From an uncultured Micrococcales bacterium (GTDB lineage Bacteria > Actinomycetota > Actinomycetes > Actinomycetales > Microbacteriaceae), in the NCBI GenBank assembly GCA_903820955.1, contig CAIJJH010000178.1, positions 1-7,627 on the forward strand: a DNA stretch of 7,627 nt, written 5' to 3'. The notes beneath the pieces are model-generated. The model saw nothing but the letters and a program-made list of their open reading frames with translations, was not told where the DNA came from and did no database searches. Position numbers and translations under genes: made by a program. Shown here piece by piece: positions 1 to 5,747 of the stretch. Numbering within the stretch: the first letter of the stretch is position 1; every line of letters begins with the position of its first letter.

Positions 1-1563
1 AACGTTGAAGAAGACAGCTGGGAATGGCACACCTTCGACACCGTCAAGGGTGGCGACTACCTCGTAGACCAGGACGCAGCCGAGATTCTCGCGAAGGAAT
101 CCGTCCAAGCAGTCATCGACCTAGAAAACATGGGCCTCCCGTTCAACCGAACTCCAGACGGCAAGATCGACCAGCGACGCTTCGGTGGCCACACCCGCGA
201 CCACGGTAAGGCTCCGGTTCGCCGCAGCTGCTACGCAGCCGACCGCACCGGTCACATGATCCTGCAAACCCTTTACCAAAACTGCGTCAAGCTCGGCATC
301 GAGTTCTACAACGAGTTCTACGTTCTCGACCTAGTGATGAACGACGGCAAGCCTGCGGCGGTTGTTGCCTACGAACTAGCCACCGGCGACCTCCACGTAT
401 TCGCGGGCAAGTCGATCATCTTCGCAACTGGCGGCTTTGGCAAGATCTTCAAGACCACCTCGAACGCCCACACCCTCACCGGCGACGGCGTTGGCATCAT
501 CTGGCGCAAGGGTCTGCCACTCGAAGACATGGAGTTCTATCAGTTCCACCCAACCGGCCTAGCCGGCCTCGGCATCTTGCTCTCTGAAGCTGCCCGAGGC
601 GAGGGTGCGATCCTGCGCAACTCAACCGGCGAGCGCTTCATGGAGCGTTACGCACCGACTATCAAAGACTTGGCCCCGCGCGACATGGTCGCTCGAGCCA
701 TGGCCAACGAGGTTCGCGAAGGCCGCGGTGCCGGCCCGAACAAGGACTACGTTCTTCTCGACCTGACCCACCTGCCTCCTGAGGTAATCGACGCCAAGCT
801 CCCAGACATCACCGAGTTTGCCCGCACCTACCTCGGCGTCGAGCCTTACACCGAGCCAGTGCCGGTGTTCCCAACCGCGCACTACGCGATGGGCGGCATT
901 CCGACCAACATCAAGGCGGAGGTCCTAAGCAACAACAAGACCGTCGTTCCTGGTCTTTACGCCGCTGGTGAGTGTGCCTGCGTGAGCGTCCACGGCGCCA
1001 ACCGCCTAGGTACCAACTCGCTGCTCGACATCAACGTCTTCGGCAAGCGCGCCGGAATCTACGCGGTCGAATACGCCAAGAAGGCCAAGCACGTACCAGT
1101 TCCTAAGGACGCCGTCGACGAGACCGTCGCGCTTCTCGAACACATGAGAAACGCTAAGGGCACCGAAAAGGTCGCCGTGCTTCGCAAAGAACTTCAGGAC
1201 ACCATGGACCTAAACGCTCAGGTCTACCGCACCGAGGAGAGCCTCGACGAGGCACTCGCGAAGATTGCCGAACTCCGCAAGCGCTACGAGCACGTCCAAG
1301 TTCAAGACAAGGGCATGCGATTCAACACCGATCTGCTAGAGGCCGTAGAGCTCGGGTTCCTGCTCGACCTCGCCGAAGTTCTGGTAGCCACCGCGAAGGA
1401 GCGCCGCGAATCTCGCGGAGGCCACTTCCGTGAGGACTACCCGACCCGAAACGACGAAAAGTTCATGGTCCACTCGATGGCCTATAAGAAGGGCACGAAG
1501 ATCAAGATCGACTGGAAGCCTGTCACGATCACCAACTACCAGCCAATGGAGCGTAAGTACTGA
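1..1563 (+). CDS. sdhA: Succinate dehydrogenase flavoprotein subunit, 5'-truncated by window edge
   Basis: This is the catalytic flavoprotein of complex II. It oxidises succinate to fumarate on FAD and passes electrons to SdhB at the inner face of the membrane. The reading frame is open from base 1, giving 520 visible residues. Compared with E. coli SdhA, about 60-75 N-terminal residues lie outside the window, including the dinucleotide-binding GxGxxG motif and the His that carries covalent FAD. The substrate and FAD residues that should be visible are present (numbered from base 1): HPTG at H183, S195-E196, RGEG from R199, the catalytic Arg in APRD (R227, E. coli R286), H294 in HYAMGG (E. 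coli H354), GE at 323-324, and R335 in HGANRLG. The Met at base 130 is internal and is not the start. The stop codon overlaps the sdhB start by one base. The identification is firm. Membrane-anchor genes (sdhC/sdhD) would be expected upstream, as is usual in actinobacteria. Confidence 0.97.
   Translation, partial: NVEEDSWEWHTFDTVKGGDYLVDQDAAEILAKESVQAVIDLENMGLPFNRTPDGKIDQRRFGGHTRDHGKAPVRRSCYAADRTGHMILQTLYQNCVKLGIEFYNEFYVLDLVMNDGKPAAVVAYELATGDLHVFAGKSIIFATGGFGKIFKTTSNAHTLTGDGVGIIWRKGLPLEDMEFYQFHPTGLAGLGILLSEAARGEGAILRNSTGERFMERYAPTIKDLAPRDMVARAMANEVREGRGAGPNKDYVLLDLTHLPPEVIDAKLPDITEFARTYLGVEPYTEPVPVFPTAHYAMGGIPTNIKAEVLSNNKTVVPGLYAAGECACVSVHGANRLGTNSLLDINVFGKRAGIYAVEYAKKAKHVPVPKDAVDETVALLEHMRNAKGTEKVAVLRKELQDTMDLNAQVYRTEESLDEALAKIAELRKRYEHVQVQDKGMRFNTDLLEAVELGFLLDLAEVLVATAKERRESRGGHFREDYPTRNDEKFMVHSMAYKKGTKIKIDWKPVTITNYQPMERKY
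1548..1551 (+). promoter_or_regulatory. Ribosome binding site of sdhB (GGAG) inside the end of sdhA
   Basis: A GGAG motif lies within the last codons of sdhA, 11 bases before the sdhB ATG. The spacing is slightly long. With the TGATG stop/start junction it suggests that sdhB translation is coupled to termination on sdhA. Confidence 0.5.
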
Positions 1564-2300
1564 TGAGTGACGTAAAGGTTATCGACGAGATCCCGACCTA
1601 CCAGGTCACGCTTTTCGTTCGCCGCTTCAACCAAGAAGACGGTCTCGAAGCGCGTTGGGAAGACTTTGACGTCACCGTTCACGGCACCGACCGCGTCCTC
1701 GACGCCCTCCACAAGATCAAGTGGGAGCAAGACGGCTCGCTGACCTTCCGTCGTTCATGCGCCCACGGCGTCTGCGGCTCAGATGCCATGCGCATCAACG
1801 GCCGCAACCGCCTGGCCTGCAAGACCCTGATCAAAGACTTGGACATGACCAAGCCGATCTACGTCGAACCGATCAAGGGCCTGACCGTAGAAAAAGACCT
1901 GGTCGTAGACATGAACCCGTTCTACGAGGCATACCGAGCAGTAAAGCCGTTCCTGATCGCGAGCGACAAGCCAGAGAAGGAGCGCATTCAGTCACCAGAA
2001 GAGCGCGAGCGCTTCGAAGACACCACCAAGTGCATCCTCTGCGCAGCCTGCACCTCGAGCTGCCCGGTGTTCTGGACCGACGGCCAGTACTTCGGCCCAG
2101 CCGCAATCGTGAACGCTCACCGCTTCATCTTTGACAGCCGAGACGAAGGTGCCGAGGTTCGCCTAGACATTTTGAACGACAAAGAGGGTGTCTGGCGCTG
2201 CCGCACAACCTTCAACTGCACCGAGGCCTGCCCTCGCGGCATCGAGGTAACCAAGGCTATCGCCGAGGTCAAGCAGGCAATTCTTCGCGGAAAACCTTAG
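1563..2300 (+). CDS. sdhB: Succinate dehydrogenase iron-sulfur subunit
   Basis: SdhB carries electrons from the SdhA flavin through three iron-sulfur clusters to membrane quinone. The 245-residue protein has the normal two-domain layout. The N-terminal ferredoxin-like domain has [2Fe-2S] ligands C66, C71, D74 and C86; the Asp ligand is the same arrangement as in E. coli SdhB. The C-terminal domain has C157, C160, C163 and C167, then C213, C219 and C223. By homology, C157/C160/C163/C223 bind [4Fe-4S] and C167/C213/C219 bind [3Fe-4S]. W171, just after the CPVF stretch, matches the Trp near the quinone site in E. coli SdhB. The ATG shares one base with the sdhA TGA, so this start is well fixed. 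All cluster ligands are intact and nothing is truncated. It is the last gene of the sdh operon, since a hairpin follows 28 bases after the stop. Confidence 0.98.
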   Translation: MSDVKVIDEIPTYQVTLFVRRFNQEDGLEARWEDFDVTVHGTDRVLDALHKIKWEQDGSLTFRRSCAHGVCGSDAMRINGRNRLACKTLIKDLDMTKPIYVEPIKGLTVEKDLVVDMNPFYEAYRAVKPFLIASDKPEKERIQSPEERERFEDTTKCILCAACTSSCPVFWTDGQYFGPAAIVNAHRFIFDSRDEGAEVRLDILNDKEGVWRCRTTFNCTEACPRGIEVTKAIAEVKQAILRGKP

Positions 2301-2328
2301 CCTGAGAGTTTGCTAACAGTTTTTTGAA

Positions 2329-2358
2329 AAGGCCACCGAAAGATGGCCTTCCCGCTTT
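2329..2358 (+). terminator. Rho-independent-like terminator after sdhB
   Basis: AAGGCCA (2329-2335) pairs with TGGCCTT (2344-2350), a 7-bp stem. Inside it a C-G pair (2337/2342) can close a GAAA tetraloop after one C/A mismatch. The stem is followed by CCCGC and then only TTT, so the U-tract is poor and some read-through is possible. A run of six T lies upstream at 2320-2325. The position right after sdhB fits the end of the sdh operon. Confidence 0.6.
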
Positions 2359-2369
2359 AACCTCTAAAC
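2358..2369 (+). promoter_or_regulatory. Putative leaderless -10 promoter element of the Rieske gene
   Basis: TAACCT (2358-2363) matches the TANNNT -10 pattern and ends exactly 6 bases before the ATG at 2370, which would place transcription start at or next to the start codon. There is no Shine-Dalgarno in the 20 bases before the ATG, which agrees with a leaderless transcript. No convincing -35 is visible; its expected place lies within the sdhB terminator hairpin. Confidence 0.45.
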
Positions 2370-2837
2370 ATGACCTGCGAAAACCTATGCGGCACAGTTG
2401 TGTGCGAAGAACATGCTCCTCAAGAACCTAAAAACGCGCTACTGAGTCGCAGAGGTCTGCTGGGTGCATTTGCTGGTGTAGCTGCAACTATTGGCTTCAC
2501 GGCCCTCGGTGGTTCGGCCATGGCCGCATCCAAGACCTACATCGCTTGCAAGACCACCGACATTAAGGTTGGCGGGGCTAAATTGGTGACACTCGCGGGA
2601 ACAACGGTCCAACTTGTGATTACCCGCCCAAACAATACGAGCTACCACGCTTTCAGTCCGTACTGCACCCACCGCATGACAATGCTCAGCGGTATCTCGG
2701 GCACCAACCTGATCTGCCAGCGCCACGGTGCTTCTTATAACACTACGACCGGGGCCGTAACCGGTGGTCCAGCACCCACACCGCTGAAGCGTTTCGCCAC
2801 AACCGTTTCGGGAACGAGCGTCAAGGTAACCGTTTAA
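2370..2837 (+). CDS. Tat-exported Rieske [2Fe-2S] protein
   Basis: This is a small secreted or membrane-tethered Rieske protein of 155 residues, probably an extracytoplasmic electron-transfer protein. No partner gene is visible. A twin-arginine signal is clear: SRRGLL with R27-R28, a hydrophobic stretch at about 29-48, and a likely signal peptidase site after the Ala-Met-Ala at 50-52. The mature part carries the Rieske ligand pairs C99-T-H101 and C116-Q-R-H119 followed by GASYN, so both Cys and both His ligands are present. The extra disulfide cysteines of bc1-type Rieske proteins (CTHxxC and CPCH) are missing, which argues against QcrA of the respiratory chain. The region before the twin arginines is long (26 residues) and holds C3, C7, C12 and H15. 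The ATG is chosen because a TANNNT box sits 6 bases upstream; GTG at 2400 is the in-frame alternative. The 3' end overlaps convergent ptsI by 17 bases. The physiological role is unknown. Confidence 0.9.
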   Translation: MTCENLCGTVVCEEHAPQEPKNALLSRRGLLGAFAGVAATIGFTALGGSAMAASKTYIACKTTDIKVGGAKLVTLAGTTVQLVITRPNNTSYHAFSPYCTHRMTMLSGISGTNLICQRHGASYNTTTGAVTGGPAPTPLKRFATTVSGTSVKVTV

Positions 2838-4350
2838 GGCTTTCTCGAAGCGCTGGTATCAGCGCGGGCGAAGCCGAAAGACTGTCAACACCTAGCTCGA
2901 CGAACATCTTCGAAGACTCAAGGTCGGCCGCAGCCTCTCCGCAGACTCCCACCGGAATCTTTCGAGCGCTGGCGCTTTCGACAACCCTGCGAATAAGCGA
3001 AACAACCCTTGGATCACGTGCATCCGAGATTTCTGCCCCAACTCCGTGACGATTCTTTCCGAGGGTGTACTGGGCTAAGTCATTTGTGCCGATGCTCACA
3101 AAGTCGATCTGCTCCAAAGCATCGTCGAGCACCTCCACCAGTTCTGGCACCTCAACCATGATTCCGATGTTGCGAATGCCGTGAGCTTTGGCACTGCGGG
3201 CGAACTCGTTGGCTTCTGAAGCGGTGATCACCATCGGAGCCATCACCCATAGGTCGCTTTTCGGCACATTGTTTTGCGCGATCGAAAGCGCCTCGAGTTG
3301 AGTGTCTAGAATCGACTGGTTTGCCAGCAAAACCTGAAAACCGCGATTAGCGTATTTGCCCGACCCGGCCGTGAACAAAAACGGGAGCGGCTTGTCGGTG
3401 TCGGTGTCGAGCACGCGCACCACAACGCGCTGACCCTCGAACTGGCTCAAAAGCCTGGTGTATTCGAGCACCTGCTCGTCTAGAGTTGGCGGGTCTTGAC
3501 GACCCAAGAACAGAAGCTCGGTGCGAAACAGCCCGACGCCCTGGGCGCCAACTCGATGCGCGGCAACTGCCTCAGCGCTCGAACCCAAGTTCGCTAAAAC
3601 AGTGACCGGCAGTTCACCAATCGCAATCGGCGGCAAAACCTCATCAAAAACCTCGGCACGCGAGTAGTTCTCAAGCTCCTCGGCCGAAGGCTCCACAAAA
3701 ATCTGCCCGCTGGACGCGTCTACGAGGACATCAACCCCGTCGACCAAAAGATCGATGGCATTCACGCCAACCACCGAAGGAATCTTCACCGAACGCAGCA
3801 CAATACCGGTGTGACTCGTTGGAGTGCCCGCCCTTGTAATCACAGCCCTAACAATCGCTGGGTCCAACTTCGAGGCGACCATTGGCGAGAGATTGTCAGT
3901 TACCAAAACATAGGGATTGGTCGGCAGTTGAACCTCGTCGACCCCGGCCAGAGTGTCGATAACCTTTTCGGCAAGCGCGACAAGGTCGTCAGACCGCTCG
4001 GCAAAATAACCTCCGAGTGAGGCCAATGACCTAGCGAACTGAGCAAAGGCTCCGCGAATAGCCCGGTCTGCCGAAACCCCATCGGCCAGACGTGCCTTCA
4101 CCTGTTCCAAAAGCGAAGCATCACGCAACATCATGCCGAGGGCCGACATCACGGCATCAACATCTTCACGGCCAGAAGCCTGCTCGATCTCATCAGCAAC
4201 AGCATCAATCGCAGCGCGAATCACGCTTAGGTTGTGGCGAGAACCAATTGCGCTCGAAAGCTCACGCTGGTTTCGATCGATGACACGAAAGACAGGGCCA
4301 ATGCCCACGCCGTTTCCGACGCCCGCGCCAACCAACACCCGCTCTGCCAT
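2821..4350 (-). CDS. ptsI: PTS Enzyme I (phosphoenolpyruvate-protein phosphotransferase), somewhat divergent
   Basis: Enzyme I takes phosphate from PEP onto a His and passes it to HPr, the first step of PTS sugar uptake in the cytoplasm. The 509 residues cover the N-terminal HPr/phospho-His half (about 1-225) and the C-terminal PEP-binding TIM barrel (about 245-509), somewhat shorter than the usual 550-575. Key residues are present: phospho-His H180 in PTSHTG, R276 (FRTE), R312, E400 (MVEVP), N423-D424 within IGTNDLAQY, R434, and C470 in VCGEA; these match E. coli H189, R296, R332, E431, N454-D455, R465 and C502. Departures from the family pattern are LDTDTDK at 314-320 and NRGFQ at 335-339, where NPxLGxRGxR-like sequence is usual. 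E. coli R131 corresponds to V124. The ATG has a TAAAAT box 7 bases upstream; the AAAGG near it is too close to act as a ribosome site. GTG at codon 5 is a possible alternative start. No ptsH or EII gene is visible here. Confidence 0.9.
   Translation of the reverse strand: MAERVLVGAGVGNGVGIGPVFRVIDRNQRELSSAIGSRHNLSVIRAAIDAVADEIEQASGREDVDAVMSALGMMLRDASLLEQVKARLADGVSADRAIRGAFAQFARSLASLGGYFAERSDDLVALAEKVIDTLAGVDEVQLPTNPYVLVTDNLSPMVASKLDPAIVRAVITRAGTPTSHTGIVLRSVKIPSVVGVNAIDLLVDGVDVLVDASSGQIFVEPSAEELENYSRAEVFDEVLPPIAIGELPVTVLANLGSSAEAVAAHRVGAQGVGLFRTELLFLGRQDPPTLDEQVLEYTRLLSQFEGQRVVVRVLDTDTDKPLPFLFTAGSGKYANRGFQVLLANQSILDTQLEALSIAQNNVPKSDLWVMAPMVITASEANEFARSAKAHGIRNIGIMVEVPELVEVLDDALEQIDFVSIGTNDLAQYTLGKNRHGVGAEISDARDPRVVSLIRRVVESASARKIPVGVCGEAAADLESSKMFVELGVDSLSASPALIPALRESLKRLP
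2838..2875 (+). other. Hairpin just past the Rieske stop codon, inside the 3' end of ptsI
   Basis: GCGCTG (2850-2855) and CAGCGC (2860-2865) form a perfect 6-bp GC-rich stem with a GTAT loop. Outside it, GGCTT (2838-2842) can pair with AAGCC (2871-2875). It begins immediately after the Rieske TAA but lies within ptsI coding sequence and has no following T-run. It could slow or end Rieske transcripts, or simply reflect codon choice in ptsI. Confidence 0.3.
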
Positions 4351-4385
4351 GCCTTTGATTTTACGTGCTGGCGGGGTGGTGAAAA
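4351..4385 (-). promoter_or_regulatory. Putative ptsI promoter filling the GH13-ptsI gap
   Basis: On the minus strand TAAAAT (4363 to 4358) ends 7 bases before the ptsI ATG, giving a leaderless or near-leaderless start. TTTTCA (4385 to 4380), 16 bases upstream of it, matches 4 of 6 positions of a TTGACA -35. The 35-base gap begins right after the stop of the GH13 gene and contains no terminator hairpin. ptsI could therefore be read both from this promoter and by read-through from upstream. Confidence 0.45.
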
Positions 4386-5711
4386 CTAGTTAGCCCTGCG
4401 CCAGTAAAGGCTTCTCTTTGGAACGGTGTCACCCAGGTTGACTTGTTGCTGGTTGCGGTCAAACCACTGGCCACCAACATTCGACAGAAGCAACTCATCG
4501 TGCCAACCGGTGTTGACCAAAATCTCAATCGCCTCGTCATCGTAGCGGCGTTCAAACAAGATGGCGTGGTTCTTGAGTTCGTGGACCTCTACTCCACCGT
4601 GCGAAAGCGCTTTGCTTTGACCCCGAAGCTGAACCCACGGCTTTGAGTAATCGAGTGCGGAGCGTTGCTCGGCGTTGAGAGCCGATGGGTAGGTGAGGCG
4701 GCAATGCGGGTCGTTTGCTCCCTCGAGGGCCAACTCAGTGCCAGAAAAAAGCACGGGGACACCCGGAACCAACATGTGTAGAGCAAAGCCCAGCTCCCAA
4801 CTCTCTCTACTGCCCTCGCAGGCCGTGGCAAAGCGCATGGTGTCGTGACTATCGACAAAGTGAGGAAGCACGCTGAAGTCACCCCAACTGCCGCACCAGC
4901 GGATTATGTCGAGAATAAAGTCTTCGCTGTCTGCCGAGTGCTTGTGAACGTAGTCGAGTATTCGATTGCCGGTTCGATAGTTCTGAACGGCCTCGAAATC
5001 TGTCGCAAACGACCATTCGTTCCAAGCCTCCGCAACAAAGTACTGAGCCGATGACAGGTCGCGAGTCTTAGTTCGCAACTGGCTCATGAAACCGTCGGCG
5101 AATTTGTATGGAACGTCGAGACGCCAGCCGGCGACCCCAAAATCATCCCAGTGTCGAATGACTCTGGCAAAATAATCGACTACCTCAGGATTCGAGGTGT
5201 TGAACTTTGGCATGAATTCGGTCCCGCCAAAGGTTTGGTAACTTCCGTCTGGATAAATGGTGAAGAAGTCACGCCATGCCAGATCGCCGGCTTTGGCGGC
5301 CAAAAATTCCGGCAGCTCGCGACCGGAGTGGTTGAATACCCCGTCGAGAATCACGCCGATTCCAAGCGTCGAACCCGCCGCGGTGAGCGACCGCAGATCC
5401 TCCTTGGTCCCAAGCAACGGGTCAATCTCAAAATAGCTCTTTGTGTCGTAACGGTGGTTGCTAGGGGCATCAAAGATGGGGTTGAAGTAGATGTTTCCAA
5501 CGCGCAGGTCGGCTAGATAGTCGAGTTTTTGCTCGACGCCTCGCAGGTTTCCGCCAAAGAAGTTTTGCGGAGTCGGTTCGGTTCCCCACTCCACTAACTC
5601 ACGATCGGCTGGAACACTTTCATCCCTGGCAAACCGGTCAGGAAAAATTTGATAAATCGCCCCTTTGCGCACGAAGTCGAGAGTGCTGGCTTTGGCCTGT
5701 TCGAGTTTCAT
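4386..5711 (-). CDS. GH13 alpha-glucan hydrolase, neopullulanase/cyclomaltodextrinase-like, no N-terminal domain
   Basis: This is a glycoside hydrolase family 13 enzyme of 441 residues, predicted to cleave alpha-glucosidic bonds in maltodextrins, cyclodextrins or similar oligosaccharides. The conserved regions are all recognisable: NPIFDAPSNHRYDT at 77-90, region I DGVFNH (D123-H128), region II GWRLDV with nucleophile D199, region III AEAW with acid/base E228, and region IV DSHD with D290 as the third carboxylate. The MPKFN at 167-171 resembles the MPKLN signature of the neopullulanase subfamily (GH13_20), and GANDPHCR at 331-338 fits as well. The barrel begins almost at the N-terminus (AIYQIFPDRF at about 18-27), so the CBM34-type N-domain usual in that subfamily is absent. 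There is no signal peptide, so the enzyme is cytoplasmic and would act on imported or stored glucan. The start has no Shine-Dalgarno but has a TANNNT box 6 bases upstream. The next gene on this strand is ptsI, 35 bases on. Exact substrate cannot be told from sequence alone. Confidence 0.9.
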   Translation of the reverse strand: MKLEQAKASTLDFVRKGAIYQIFPDRFARDESVPADRELVEWGTEPTPQNFFGGNLRGVEQKLDYLADLRVGNIYFNPIFDAPSNHRYDTKSYFEIDPLLGTKEDLRSLTAAGSTLGIGVILDGVFNHSGRELPEFLAAKAGDLAWRDFFTIYPDGSYQTFGGTEFMPKFNTSNPEVVDYFARVIRHWDDFGVAGWRLDVPYKFADGFMSQLRTKTRDLSSAQYFVAEAWNEWSFATDFEAVQNYRTGNRILDYVHKHSADSEDFILDIIRWCGSWGDFSVLPHFVDSHDTMRFATACEGSRESWELGFALHMLVPGVPVLFSGTELALEGANDPHCRLTYPSALNAEQRSALDYSKPWVQLRGQSKALSHGGVEVHELKNHAILFERRYDDEAIEILVNTGWHDELLLSNVGGQWFDRNQQQVNLGDTVPKRSLYWRRAN

Positions 5712-5723
5712 AAAAGCAGACTA
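5712..5723 (-). promoter_or_regulatory. Putative leaderless -10 element of the GH13 gene
   Basis: On the minus strand TAGTCT (5723 to 5718) is followed by 6 bases and then the ATG. There is no Shine-Dalgarno. No -35 consensus is visible at the usual distance. Confidence 0.42.
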
Positions 5724-5744
5724 ACCCCCTTCGGTTAGGCTTTT
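5712..5744. repeat. Imperfect palindrome filling the divergent GH13/xthA gap
   Basis: AAAAGC (5712-5717) pairs with GCTTTT (5739-5744), and CTAACC (5721-5726) pairs with GGTTAG (5733-5738). This gives a 12-bp stem with a 3-base bulge (5718-5720) and a 6-base loop. It occupies nearly the whole 36-base gap between two divergent start codons, so a terminator role makes little sense. It may be an operator, or a by-product of two facing promoters sharing the box GGTTAGNCT. Confidence 0.55.
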
Positions 5745-5747
5745 GGA
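5736..5747 (+). promoter_or_regulatory. Putative leaderless -10 element of xthA
   Basis: TAGGCT (5736-5741) is followed by 6 bases and then the xthA ATG, mirroring the arrangement on the opposite strand. The only purines near the ATG (GGA at 5745-5747) touch the start codon and cannot serve as a normal ribosome site. No -35 consensus is visible. Confidence 0.42.

Noticed and set aside
130..132. Met at base 130 as the sdhA start
   Set aside because: The sequence before it in the same frame is conserved SdhA sequence, so the gene simply enters from outside the window.
24..209. Arg/Pro-rich plus-strand frame at the left edge
   Set aside because: The sdhA frame is open from base 1 and encodes recognisable SdhA there (WEWHTFDTVKGGDY at residues 7-20), so the alternative frame is a shadow.
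2370..2837. Rieske protein as QcrA of the cytochrome bc1 complex
   Set aside because: Actinobacterial QcrA is much larger with several membrane spans, and its Rieske domain has the disulfide cysteines that are missing here.
5151..5516. 121-codon plus-strand open frame inside the GH13 gene
   Set aside because: It lies entirely antisense to a GH13 gene with all catalytic motifs intact, has no recognisable domain or ribosome site, and is best explained as a shadow frame.
4386..5711. GH13 gene as a recent horizontal acquisition because its composition looks slightly lower in GC than sdh
   Set aside because: The difference was judged by eye only and is small, its start-site pattern matches its neighbours, and there are no mobile-element remnants or flanking repeats.
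5712..5744. Palindrome in the GH13/xthA gap as a bidirectional transcription terminator
   Set aside because: The T-runs look terminator-like, but both flanking genes start here and none ends, so there is no transcript to stop. Facing promoters or an operator explain it better.
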